Shown here: piece by piece, positions 16,758-24,328 of the stretch
How positions within the stretch are numbered: position 1 is the first letter of the stretch
How the letters are laid out: every line of letters starts with the position of its first letter
Source of the DNA: Limisphaerales bacterium
GTDB lineage: Bacteria; Verrucomicrobiota; Verrucomicrobiia; Limisphaerales; BOG-1460
Reading direction: 5' to 3'
Assembly: GCA_003159675.1 (NCBI GenBank)
Contig: PLQC01000038.1
Coordinates: 7,759-56,463 of the forward strand
DNA: 48,705 nucleotides
Notes under the pieces: model-generated
The model's database searches: none
What the model was told of the DNA's origin: nothing
What the model saw: the letters and a program-made list of their open reading frames with translations, nothing else
Program-made: the position numbers and the translations under genes

Positions 16758-18653
16758 ATGCGCATTCTTATGACACTCGTCCTGGCATTAATTCTGGTCC
16801 CCATCGGCGCAGGCCTGATGCTGGGGTGTGTGCGGCTCGACACGCTCCGCAAAGTCGTGGTGGGAGCGGTAACGCTGGCGGTCTTCTGCGGCACCCTGGC
16901 TCTGGCGGCCAGGCCGACTCCAGTCGATTCCGGAGTGGTTCCATTCAATCACCATTGGCTCAACCTGGGCATGCTGCTGGTCGAGATCGGGATGGGCCTT
17001 TATGTGATCGTCGTCGGTGTGCGTTCGCGGCGCCCTCTCATTGTGGCGCTCATGCTGGCTCAGGGGGGATTGATGCTCTGGTTCGAGCTGACGCAAGGCC
17101 CGCGCCTGGAGGCGGCGCACGATCTGTTCGTGGACAACTTTTCATTGATCATGGCCCTGATCAACGGCGTGGTGGGCGGCGGCATCTGCCTCTACGCGCT
17201 CGGCTACATGCGCGAGTACCACGAAGTTGCTCACCGCGATGTTCCGGACCGACGGCCGCTGTTCTTCGCGTTGCTGTTTATCTTCATGGGGGCGATGTTC
17301 GGGCTGGTTTTTGCCAACAATTTGATGTGGCTGTTTCTCTTCTGGGAGATCACCACGCTCTGCTCCTTTCTGCTGATCGGTTACACACAGACACCCGAGG
17401 CGCGACGGAATGCATTGAGGGCGCTCGTCATGAACCTGGCCGGCGGCCTCGCCTTCGCGCTGGCCATCGTCTGGTTCCATGACAACGCCGACAGCATCGA
17501 GCTGCAGACGCTGATCACCTCGAAGCAGTCCCTCGCGCTGGTCCCGGCGGCGCTGCTCTGCTTCGCGGGTATCACCAAATCGGCCCAGCTTCCCTTCTCG
17601 AGCTGGCTGCTGGGCGCGATGGTGGCGCCCACGCCGGTGTCGGCACTGCTGCACTCGAGCACCATGGTGAAAGCGGGTGTCTATCTCGTGCTCCGCATGG
17701 CCCCGGCGGTGACGGGCACGACCGTCGGTCTGATGGTGGCGCTGGTCGGCGGCGTCACGTTCGTGATCGGCTCGATGGCGGCCATCACGACGAGCGAGGC
17801 CAAGCGCGTCCTGGCCTGGTCCACGGTCGCCAACCTCGGGCTCATCGTGCTGTGCGGCGGGATCGGGACGGGCGAAGCCGTCTGGGCGGGGATGTTGTTA
17901 ATCGTGTTTCACGCGGTGGCCAAGTGCCTGTTGTTCCTCTGCGTGGGGGTGGTCGAGCACAAGCTGCACAGCCGCGACATCGAGGCGATGTCCGGGCTGA
18001 TCGTGAACCTGCCGCGAGTCGCGGTGATGATGCTGGTCGGCATGGCCGGCATGTTCCTGGCGCCCTTCGGCATGCTGATCAGCAAATGGGCCGTGCTCAA
18101 AGCCGTGGTGGATGCCTCGCCGCTGTTGTCCGTCTTCATCGTCTTCGGCAGTTCCGCGACGCTGTTCTTTTGGGTGAAATGGATGGGCAAGCTGTTGGAA
18201 GTGGTGGAACCGCAACGCCGGATCGAAGAGAAACTGGCGCTGGGCGAGTCCATCGCGCTTTACGGCCTGTCCGCGGCGACGTTTCTGGCGTGCCTGTTTT
18301 TCCCGCTCATTTCATCCCGCTTCATCGAGCCGTATGTCCTGAGTGTTTATGGTCAGACTGCATCCCTGGGTCAGGGCAATCTCCTCATCATGACCATCAT
18401 GATGATCTTCGTCCTGCTCTTTCCGCTCAGCTTTGTCTGGTACGGCCGCGGCGTCAAGGTGGTGGACGCCTACCTGGGCGGCGCAAACGTCCGAGGCGGC
18501 GTTGGCTTCACCGGTTCAGCCGGCCAGGTGCAGGAAGTGAATCTCCACAATTATTACTTTCGCGGCCTGCTCGACGAGGCCGGGCTTTGCCGCTGCGGCG
18601 TCATCGGCTGCTCGATTGTGTTGGCGGTGATGGCGGCGGCGGCACTCGTATGA
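16758..18653 (+). CDS. Ech-like hydrogenase membrane subunit A (NuoL/MrpD family)
   Basis: 631-residue polytopic membrane protein of the proton-translocating NuoL family, about the length of EchA. About 14-16 hydrophobic segments. Family features include LFLFWEITTLCSFLLIG, ITKSAQLPFSSWLLGAMVAPTPVSALLHSS (seen as the patches KSAQLPFSSWL and PTPVSALLHSSTMVKAG) and FHAVAKCLLFLCVG. It opens the second group 4 hydrogenase operon. By analogy with Ech from Methanosarcina and Thermoanaerobacter, the complex would couple ferredoxin oxidation and H2 evolution to ion transport, but direction and ion cannot be read here. Confidence 0.92.
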   Translation: MRILMTLVLALILVPIGAGLMLGCVRLDTLRKVVVGAVTLAVFCGTLALAARPTPVDSGVVPFNHHWLNLGMLLVEIGMGLYVIVVGVRSRRPLIVALMLAQGGLMLWFELTQGPRLEAAHDLFVDNFSLIMALINGVVGGGICLYALGYMREYHEVAHRDVPDRRPLFFALLFIFMGAMFGLVFANNLMWLFLFWEITTLCSFLLIGYTQTPEARRNALRALVMNLAGGLAFALAIVWFHDNADSIELQTLITSKQSLALVPAALLCFAGITKSAQLPFSSWLLGAMVAPTPVSALLHSSTMVKAGVYLVLRMAPAVTGTTVGLMVALVGGVTFVIGSMAAITTSEAKRVLAWSTVANLGLIVLCGGIGTGEAVWAGMLLIVFHAVAKCLLFLCVGVVEHKLHSRDIEAMSGLIVNLPRVAVMMLVGMAGMFLAPFGMLISKWAVLKAVVDASPLLSVFIVFGSSATLFFWVKWMGKLLEVVEPQRRIEEKLALGESIALYGLSAATFLACLFFPLISSRFIEPYVLSVYGQTASLGQGNLLIMTIMMIFVLLFPLSFVWYGRGVKVVDAYLGGANVRGGVGFTGSAGQVQEVNLHNYYFRGLLDEAGLCRCGVIGCSIVLAVMAAAALV

Positions 18654-18708
18654 TTCAACCCACAAGAAAACCACGGCGCATCCCTGCCGGCATCCGGCTC
18701 GAAGTTGT

Positions 18709-19560
18709 ATGAGCTCCTGGATTCGTTTGCTGATTTATTTGATCGCGGCGCCGGTTGTCGGTGGGCTGCTGGCCGGTTGGGACCGCCGGATCTCCGCGCG
18801 CATGCAGTCGCGTCGCGGGCCGCCCATTTTTCAGCCGTTTTATGACGTGCGGAAGCTCTGGCAGAAACAGAGCATCGTCGTCCGCCGTTCGCAGAACTTT
18901 TACATCCTTTTCTTCCTGCTGCTGGTGATCTTCACCGGCGCCCTGTTTTTCGCCGGGTCGGACCTGCTGCTGGTGATATTCGCCCTGACGCTCGCGGCCA
19001 TTTTCTTCGTGCTCGGCGCCTACAAAGCCAGTTCCCCGTACAGCTTCATCGGGGCGGAACGCGAATTGATCCTGATGATGGCGTATGAGCCCATGATCCT
19101 GTTGACGGCGATTGGCATGTACATGGTGACGAAAAGTTTTTACGTCCACGATATCGCCAGCCATGCCACGCTGCTCGTGCTGGCGTTGCCAGGGGTTTTC
19201 CTCGGATTCCTCTACACGCTGGAAATCAAGTTCCGCAAATCGCCCTTCGACCTGTCCTCATCGCACCACGCCCATCAGGAACTGGTGCGCGGGATCACCA
19301 CCGAGTTTTCCGGCCGGGCGCTGGCCCTGGTTGAAATCGCGCATTGGTACGAGAACGTCTTCCTGCTGGGATGGGTCTATCTCTTCTTCGCCTCCTCGCC
19401 GCTCCTGGGCGTGGCGGTGTCGCTGCTGGTATTTGTGCTGGTGATACTGACGGACAATGTGTTTGCCCGGCTCAAATGGCAGACGGCTCTCCGGAGCGCC
19501 TGGGTTGTGGCCGCAGTGCTGGGCTTTGGAAACATCCTCGTCCTGTCCCTCTTGCGCTAG
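18709..19560 (+). CDS. Ech-like hydrogenase membrane subunit B (NuoH family)
   Basis: 283 residues, about eight helices, of the EchB/NuoH family. Signatures: MQSRRGPPIFQPFYDVRKL in the first loop (QSRRGPP, QPFYD), ERELILMMAYEPM, and KFRKSPFDLSSSHHAHQELVRG, the acidic/His loop that contacts the hydrogenase arm. It anchors the small and large subunits in the membrane. It is separated from the A subunit gene by 55 bases and from the small-subunit gene by 8 bases. Confidence 0.94.
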   Translation: MSSWIRLLIYLIAAPVVGGLLAGWDRRISARMQSRRGPPIFQPFYDVRKLWQKQSIVVRRSQNFYILFFLLLVIFTGALFFAGSDLLLVIFALTLAAIFFVLGAYKASSPYSFIGAERELILMMAYEPMILLTAIGMYMVTKSFYVHDIASHATLLVLALPGVFLGFLYTLEIKFRKSPFDLSSSHHAHQELVRGITTEFSGRALALVEIAHWYENVFLLGWVYLFFASSPLLGVAVSLLVFVLVILTDNVFARLKWQTALRSAWVVAAVLGFGNILVLSLLR

Positions 19561-19568
19561 GAGCGACC

Positions 19569-20543
19569 ATGGCTGGCATCAAACAATCTCCGTGGATCCT
19601 CCACTACGACGCTTCGAGTTGCAACGGTTGCGACATCGAAACGCTGGCGTGCCTGACGCCGGTGTTCGATGTCGAGCGCCTGGGCGTGATCAACACCGGC
19701 AACCCGAAGCATGCCGACATCTTCCTGGTGACCGGCGCGGTGAACGAGCAGAGCAAGGACGTCATCCGTAACCTCTACCGGCAAATGCCGGAGCCCAAGG
19801 TGGTGGTCGCCATCGGAGCCTGTGCCGCCACCGGCGGCGTCTTCCGCGAGTGCTACAACATCTCCGGCGGTGTGGACAGCGTCATCCCCGTGGATGTCTT
19901 CGTCCCGGGCTGCGCCGCCCGGCCGGAAGCCATCATCGATGGAGTCGTCCGGGCCCTGGCGGTCCTTGAGGAACGGCAACGCGACACGGCCGCCGCGGCC
20001 GGCAGCATGGACCAGGTTCTTTACCTGCGGGCACAGAAAAGCAACGCGCCCCAAATCCTCGCGCTGCAAAAGGCCGCTTACCAGAGCGAAGCCGGAATTT
20101 ACGGCGACGAGGGTCTCCCGGCGCTGCAGCAAACGCTGGAGGAGCTGGAGGATGAATTCGACCGCCGGCCCAACCGCGAGGCCAGCTCCCTGGGCGCCCG
20201 CGAAACGCGGAAAGATCCCGAGAAAGACCGCGATCACGTCGTTTTCCTCAAGGCCGTTGTCAACGGCAGGATCATCGGCGCCGTGCGCGGCTACGAGGTG
20301 GACGACACGGCCTACCTGAGCCGCGTCATCGTTCATCCTTATTTCCAGGGCATGGGCATCGGCCGCCGCTTGACGGAGGAGATCGAAAAGGCGTTTCCCG
20401 GCGTGAAGCGCTTCGAGATCTTCACCGGCCACCGGAACGAACGGAACCTCCGCCAGTTTCGCAAGCTGGGATACCAGGAATTCAAGACGGAACCGTTCAC
20501 GCCCGCGATCACGTGGATTTATCTGCAAAAGGAACGCCCATGA
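19569..20543 (+). CDS. Ech-like hydrogenase small subunit fused to a GNAT acetyltransferase
   Basis: 324 residues with two unrelated parts in one open frame. Residues 1 to about 135 are a complete EchC/NuoB-type small subunit with cluster ligands C18, C21, C85 and C115 (SSCNGCDIE, IGACAATGG, VPGCAARPE). After a linker (LEERQRDTAAAAG), residues about 147-324 form a GNAT acetyltransferase: ILALQKAAYQSEA, VFLKAVVNGRIIGAVRGYE, the acetyl-CoA loop HPYFQGMGIGRRL, and FEIFTGHRNERNLRQFRKLGY. An internal ATG (20007) sits at the domain border but has no ribosome-binding site, so a true fusion is favoured. A charged insertion of about 25 residues sits inside the GNAT part. The stop overlaps the EchD-like start. 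Confidence 0.9.
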   Translation: MAGIKQSPWILHYDASSCNGCDIETLACLTPVFDVERLGVINTGNPKHADIFLVTGAVNEQSKDVIRNLYRQMPEPKVVVAIGACAATGGVFRECYNISGGVDSVIPVDVFVPGCAARPEAIIDGVVRALAVLEERQRDTAAAAGSMDQVLYLRAQKSNAPQILALQKAAYQSEAGIYGDEGLPALQQTLEELEDEFDRRPNREASSLGARETRKDPEKDRDHVVFLKAVVNGRIIGAVRGYEVDDTAYLSRVIVHPYFQGMGIGRRLTEEIEKAFPGVKRFEIFTGHRNERNLRQFRKLGYQEFKTEPFTPAITWIYLQKERP

Positions 20544-20935
20544 ACCCCGAACCGATCGAGCTCATCACCCTCGACACCCTGCTCGACAAGGTCCGGGCCA
20601 AACGCGAGGCAGGCTGTCGCCTGGTTCAGGTCAGCGCCACCCGGCTCCCCGACCAGGTCGAGTTGACCTATAGCTTCGATCTCAACAGCCGGCTTGCCAG
20701 CCTTCGTCTGTCACTGCCCGGCGCCGCGCCGCGCGTGCCGAGTATCAGCGGGATTTACGGCTGCGCGTTCCTTTACGAGAACGAGATCCACGATTTGTTC
20801 AATGTGCAGGTGGACGGCATGGCGGTGGACTTCAAGGGCAACTTGTACAAGCTGGCGGTCCGGTTCCCGTTCGGGAGCACCCAGGCGCCCTGCGCCCCGA
20901 CCGGCGCCGCCCCGGCCGCGACCCCAACCCAATAG
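20540..20935 (+). CDS. Ech-like hydrogenase subunit D (NuoC family)
   Basis: 131 residues of the 30-kDa NuoC/EchD family, much shorter than the HycE N-terminal domain. The signature is SISGIYGCAFLYENEIHDLFNVQV near residues 70-90, matching the family pattern ExExxDLFG/N. The last 20 residues are rich in Ala, Pro and Thr and look like a flexible tail. The start at 20540 overlaps the stop of the fusion gene in ATGA. In the Ech complex this subunit supports the large subunit. It lies 6 bases ahead of the large-subunit gene. Confidence 0.88.
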   Translation: MNPEPIELITLDTLLDKVRAKREAGCRLVQVSATRLPDQVELTYSFDLNSRLASLRLSLPGAAPRVPSISGIYGCAFLYENEIHDLFNVQVDGMAVDFKGNLYKLAVRFPFGSTQAPCAPTGAAPAATPTQ

Positions 20936-20941
20936 ATCCCC

Positions 20942-22018
20942 ATGCCGCGCACCATCATCCCCTTCGGCCCGCAACACCCGGTCCTGCCGGAACCGATCCA
21001 TCTGGACCTGGTCGTCGAGGACGAGAAAGTGGTCGAGGCGCGGCCGTCCATCGGATTCGTCCATCGCGGGCTGGAGAAGCTGGCCGAGAAGAAGGATTAC
21101 GTGGAATTTGTCTATGTGGCCGAGCGGATTTGCGGCATCTGCAGTTTCATTCATGGACAGACCTATTGCCAGGCGATCGAAACCCTCATGAACGTCCAGG
21201 TGCCGCCGCGCGCGCTCTACCTGCGGACCGCCTGGGGCGAACTCTCGCGCATCCACAGCCACCTGCTCTGGCTGGGGCTGATGGCGGACGGCATGGGCTT
21301 TGAAAGTCTCTTCATGCACTCGTGGCGCGTGCGCGAAAAGGTGCTGAATATCATCGAGGCCACCACCGGCGGCCGCGTCATCTTCGGCTCATGCAAAATC
21401 GGCGGCGTGCGGCGCGACATGAATGCCGAAACCATCCGGAACCTTCTCCAGGAGCTGGACGCAATTGAGAAGGACATGCGGCAGATCACCCGGGTTTTTC
21501 TCGACGACAACTCGGTGAAGTCGCGCCTCTCCGGCATCGGCGTTCTCCCGAAACAGGAGGCCCACGACCTCGGCTGTGTCGGTCCGATGCTGCGGGCCAG
21601 CGGGGTGGCGCAGGACATGCGCACACTCGGCTATGCCGCGTTCAAAGATATCGGGGTCGAGCCGGTCACGCGCGCCGAAGGCGATTGCTACGCCCGCTGC
21701 GCCGTGCGCTGCGAGGAGCTGTTCCAATCCGTGGGGATCATCCGGCAGGCGCTCGAGAAGATCCCGGACGGCGACATCGCCGTGAAAGTAACGGGCAACC
21801 CGGCCGGGGAAACCATCGCGCGCACCGAGCAGCCGCGCGGCGAGGTCGTCTATCACCTGAAAGCCAACGGGACGAAAAACCTGCAGCGGTTCCGGGTGCG
21901 CACCCCGACGTTCGCCAATCTCCCCGCCATGTTGAAAGTCCTGCCCGGCTGCGACCTGGCCGATGTGCCGATGATTGTGCTCACGATCGACCCGTGCATC
22001 AGTTGCGCGGAAAGGTGA
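20942..22018 (+). CDS. Ech-like [NiFe] hydrogenase large subunit
   Basis: 358 residues of the EchE/CooH/NuoD family. The four nickel-binding cysteines are in RICGIC (C64, C67) and DPCISC (C352, C355). The protein ends at DPCISCAER with no C-terminal extension, so maturation does not need an endopeptidase; this contrasts with the HycE-like and HoxH-like proteins of the same window. Other family patches: GPQHPVLPEPIHLDL at the N terminus and RIHSHLLWLGLMAD. Operon order A-B-C-D-E-F is that of the ech genes of Methanosarcina. Confidence 0.95.
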   Translation: MPRTIIPFGPQHPVLPEPIHLDLVVEDEKVVEARPSIGFVHRGLEKLAEKKDYVEFVYVAERICGICSFIHGQTYCQAIETLMNVQVPPRALYLRTAWGELSRIHSHLLWLGLMADGMGFESLFMHSWRVREKVLNIIEATTGGRVIFGSCKIGGVRRDMNAETIRNLLQELDAIEKDMRQITRVFLDDNSVKSRLSGIGVLPKQEAHDLGCVGPMLRASGVAQDMRTLGYAAFKDIGVEPVTRAEGDCYARCAVRCEELFQSVGIIRQALEKIPDGDIAVKVTGNPAGETIARTEQPRGEVVYHLKANGTKNLQRFRVRTPTFANLPAMLKVLPGCDLADVPMIVLTIDPCISCAER

Positions 22019-22019
22019 T

Positions 22020-22349
22020 ATGGGTTATTTCGAAATGTCGAAGCTGGCCTTGAAGTGGGCGCTCACCAAACCGCCGACGAGCCGCTACCCGTTCGAGCCG
22101 CGCCGCGCCCTCGCCGGGTCGCGCGGACAATTGGTTTTCACCAAGGACAGTTGCGTCTATTGCACCGTTTGCGCCAAGAAGTGTCCCACTGGCGCGCTGC
22201 TGGTGAACCGGGCGCAAAAGAAATGGGCGATCGACCGACTGCGTTGCATCTCCTGCGGCTATTGCGTGGAGATCTGTCCCAAGAAATCGCTCGATCTTTC
22301 CACGAGTCACGGCAGCCCCGCGGTGACGCGGGACCGGGAGTTTCACTAA
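22020..22349 (+). CDS. Ech-like hydrogenase subunit F, two [4Fe-4S] ferredoxin
   Basis: 109 residues, EchF/NuoI type. Two ferredoxin motifs, CVYCTVCAKKCPTGAL near residue 42 and CISCGYCVEICPKKSL near 78. It should pass electrons from soluble ferredoxin to the small subunit. The ATG at 22020 immediately follows the EchE-like stop; homology begins there although the frame is open upstream. It is the last gene of the operon; a repeat-rich stretch follows with no obvious terminator. Confidence 0.93.
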   Translation: MGYFEMSKLALKWALTKPPTSRYPFEPRRALAGSRGQLVFTKDSCVYCTVCAKKCPTGALLVNRAQKKWAIDRLRCISCGYCVEICPKKSLDLSTSHGSPAVTRDREFH

Positions 22350-22426
22350 GAGCCATCTCATCAGTCTTATTTGGTGCTGTCGTGGGGCGAGGCCACTGAC
22401 GAGCCGTCCTTCTCCAGGAAACCGTT

Positions 22427-22447
22427 AAAGTCCAAAGTTCAAAGTTT
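22427..22447. repeat. Heptanucleotide repeat after the Ech-like operon
   Basis: Three units with period 7: AAAGTCC, AAAGTTC, AAAGTTT. Same period as the arrays in hypF and before cas1, but a different word. It directly precedes the dispersed repeat at 22454-22652. Confidence 0.75.
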
Positions 22448-22453
22448 GCGTCC

Positions 22454-22652
22454 ATCTGCGTTCATCCGCGGCAGCGCCCTCCGTTTTCTGTGCCAGGAAA
22501 ACCATTCGCGATAATTCGTGAAATTCGCGGATCAAGAAAGCAGCTTTTGTCCACGAATGTCGCGAATTCCCGCGAATAGAAATGCCACTGCAAGGCCGCC
22601 CTAAGCCGTGCCCACGTGCAATCCATATCAAAACGCAGCTCCCCAGCCGCCT
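22454..22652. repeat. Dispersed repeat, long copy A
   Basis: About 199 bases whose left part (to 22571) recurs at 23805-23920 and whose right part (from 22533) recurs at 24030-24150, both with only a few changes. Copies share ATCTGCGTTCATCCGCGG at the left and CCCCAGCCGCCTC at the right. No open frame of note. Copies A and B/C flank the padR and HAAS genes. Confidence 0.85.
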
Positions 22653-22672
22653 CGCACAAGCATCACAGTTTG

Positions 22673-22704
22673 ATGTTGACATACATCATAGTTATAGGTA
22701 TTAT
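22673..22704 (+). promoter_or_regulatory. padR promoter with overlapping dyad operator
   Basis: A near-consensus sigma-70 promoter: TTGACA at 22676-22681, a 17-base spacer, TATTAT at 22699-22704. A perfect inverted repeat TGATGT-N6-ACATCA covers 22672-22689, so it overlaps the -35 box. PadR regulators bind ATGT/ACAT dyads, so this is a good candidate for self-repression. The predicted transcription start is at about 22711, right at the ATG at 22712, and no ribosome-binding site is present: the message may be leaderless. Confidence 0.7.
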
Positions 22705-22711
22705 CGCCGCG

Positions 22712-23047
22712 ATGAAGAAAACCAACCCCAGTTTTTTGAACGGCGTCCCGGAGCTGCTGGTGCTGCGCCTGCTTTCCCGCCGTGAGATGTATGGTTACCA
22801 GATCGTGGACGAAATCCGGACCCAAACCCGGGAGACCTTGTCTTTTGGCGAAGGCTGCGTCTATCCCTACCTTCATTACCTTGAAGCGCAAAAACAGGTG
22901 AGCAGCCAGCGGCGGGAAGTGGATGGACGGAATCGGAATTATTACAAACTCACCACACGCGGAGGAAAACGGCTTGAAGAATTGACCTCGGAGTGGAAAC
23001 GCGTTACGGCCGGCGTCGCGCTATTGATGGAGGGACAACATGCCTAG
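22712..23047 (+). CDS. PadR-family transcriptional regulator
   Basis: 111 residues, a short PadR winged-helix protein. It opens FLNGVPELLVLRLLSRREMYGYQIVDEI, the family N-terminal helix pair (patches LLVLRLLS and MYGYQI), then SFGEGCVYPYLHYLEAQ (recognition helix) and RNYYKLTTRGGKRLEEL (wing). It probably represses its own promoter and the membrane protein gene that it overlaps by 8 bases. PadR genes paired with HAAS-domain membrane proteins are common and usually respond to envelope or drug stress; the signal here is unknown. It has no evident connection to the hydrogenases. Confidence 0.9.
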   Translation: MKKTNPSFLNGVPELLVLRLLSRREMYGYQIVDEIRTQTRETLSFGEGCVYPYLHYLEAQKQVSSQRREVDGRNRNYYKLTTRGGKRLEELTSEWKRVTAGVALLMEGQHA

Positions 23048-23738
23048 AACTGATTTCATTGAACGAATGCGCCGGCGGTTGGTGGAACTGGGCTGCCCCG
23101 TGGCACACGTGCGTCGGCTGGTTCAAGAAGTTGCCGACCACCGCGAGGACTTGAAACAAGCGGCATTGTCCGAGGGATTGTCCGGGGCCGATGCGGAGCT
23201 GAGCGCAAACACAAAGCTCGGAGACCCGCTGGATCTGGCCGAACAACTGATGGTGGCACTGCGACGCTCGTCCTGGTGGGGCCGTCATTTTCTCATCGGT
23301 TTTTGTCTGCTGCCGCTTTTGGCCGTTCCGGTGCTATGGGTCTTGCTGCTGTTCCTTGGCCTAGCGCTGGCGTTCGCGTTGGGTTACGGCTGGGATGTTC
23401 AGAAGCTCCATGTTGCAGCCGCCAGCCCTGTTCCATTTCATCATCTAGTTATCGCAGCTCACATTGCTGACTTTGTCGCGATTGCTCTGGTGACTCTTCT
23501 GTTCTGTGGGCTGGCACGCCGATCGGCTGTGAGCCTCAAGTGGATGGTGACCGCATGTGCCGTCTGTTCACTTTATGCCCTGTTCACCCGGTTCCACCTT
23601 GAGCCACATTCTTTTATGCTAGGTATCGCTCCGAGTCCACAATGGCTCAGAGCGGCAGTCCCGCTGCTGATCGCCGGAGCCGTCTATGCCTTCCACCGGC
23701 GAACGATACAGGGTTTCCACGAGAACGTGCTGGGTTAG
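23040..23738 (+). CDS. HAAS-type membrane protein partnered with PadR
   Basis: 232 residues. The first 75 are soluble and helical (FIERMRRRLVELGCP, VADHREDLKQAALSEG, KLGDPLDLAEQLM), matching the HAAS/permease-prefix domain that accompanies PadR regulators. The rest has about four membrane helices (near residues 82-115, 140-160, 168-185 and 205-222). It starts within the padR gene, so the two are co-translated. No enzyme motif is visible. Probably a membrane partner of the PadR response; the exact role is unknown. Confidence 0.75.
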   Translation: MPRTDFIERMRRRLVELGCPVAHVRRLVQEVADHREDLKQAALSEGLSGADAELSANTKLGDPLDLAEQLMVALRRSSWWGRHFLIGFCLLPLLAVPVLWVLLLFLGLALAFALGYGWDVQKLHVAAASPVPFHHLVIAAHIADFVAIALVTLLFCGLARRSAVSLKWMVTACAVCSLYALFTRFHLEPHSFMLGIAPSPQWLRAAVPLLIAGAVYAFHRRTIQGFHENVLG

Positions 23739-23804
23739 CGGGGCCTCAAGTTGAAGCAGATAAGCGAGATCCGAAGCTGGCGCGTCTGTTCCTCCTCATC
23801 CGAT

Positions 23805-23920
23805 ATCTGCGTTCATCCGCGGCATCGCCCTCCGTTTTCTGTGCCAGGAAAACCATTCGCGATAATTCGTGAAATTCGCGGATCAAGAAAGCTTTTGTCC
23901 ACGAATGTCGCGAATTCCCG
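23805..23920. repeat. Dispersed repeat, copy B (left part)
   Basis: Matches 22454-22571 closely, with a 3-base deletion (AAAGCAGCTTTT becomes AAAGCTTTT). It is cut off at GAATTCCC, where the inverted/tandem element at 23931-24027 begins. Located 66 bases after the HAAS gene. Confidence 0.85.
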
Positions 23921-23930
23921 TGTCTCAATT

Positions 23931-24027
23931 GGGGTCACATCTTAACAACATCTAGGTTGAGCCAATTGTTAAATGTTAAGATGTGACCCCTATTTTCGTT
24001 AAATGTTAAGATGTGACCCCTATTTTC
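23931..24027. repeat. Inverted repeat plus 30-base tandem duplication (REP/MITE-like)
   Basis: A perfect 17-base inverted repeat: GGGGTCACATCTTAACA at 23931-23947 and its complement at 23974-23990. The right arm lies in a 30-base unit (from GTTAAATG to CTATTTTC) repeated exactly at 23968-23997 and 23998-24027. No open frame. Such structured ends recall REP-type elements mobilised by Y1 transposases, but no transposase is in the window. The element splits a dispersed repeat into copies B and C. Confidence 0.8.
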
Positions 24028-24029
24028 AC

Positions 24030-24150
24030 CAAGAAAGCAGCTTTTGTCCACGAATGTCGCGAATTCCCCCGAATAGAAATGCCACCGCAAGGCCGCCCTA
24101 AGCCGTGCCCACGTGCAATCCATATCAAAACGCAGCTCCCCAGCCGCCTC
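24030..24150. repeat. Dispersed repeat, copy C (right part)
   Basis: Matches 22533-22652 with few changes. Its first 46 bases also duplicate the end of copy B, so copies B and C carry overlapping halves of copy A on either side of the inserted element. No gene in it. Confidence 0.85.
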
Positions 24151-24213
24151 CGGAGGGGAAGCTTTCTATCATTAGAAAAGGCATTGTTTCTATGGACGTA
24201 GTATTATTTTTAC

Positions 24214-24241
24214 TTGTCTATCAGGATCGGAAGGTTAGAAT
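24214..24241 (+). promoter_or_regulatory. Candidate sigma-70 promoter for the GltD-like gene
   Basis: TTGTCT at 24214-24219 and TAGAAT at 24236-24241, spacing 16, in an AT-rich block just after the repeats. Expected transcription start near 24248, about 80 bases before the gene. Pattern match only. Confidence 0.4.
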
Positions 24242-24328
24242 AAGTTAACAACTGCCGAAGGGTTGTCGTTGTGGCAGACGCGGGCGGGTGAGGGGACGGG
24301 CCGGCAACTGCTCAGAGTATTGAGGACT

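Noticed and set aside
19569-20543. Reading the small subunit and the acetyltransferase as two separate genes
   Set aside because: There is no stop codon between them, and the ATG at the border has no ribosome-binding site.
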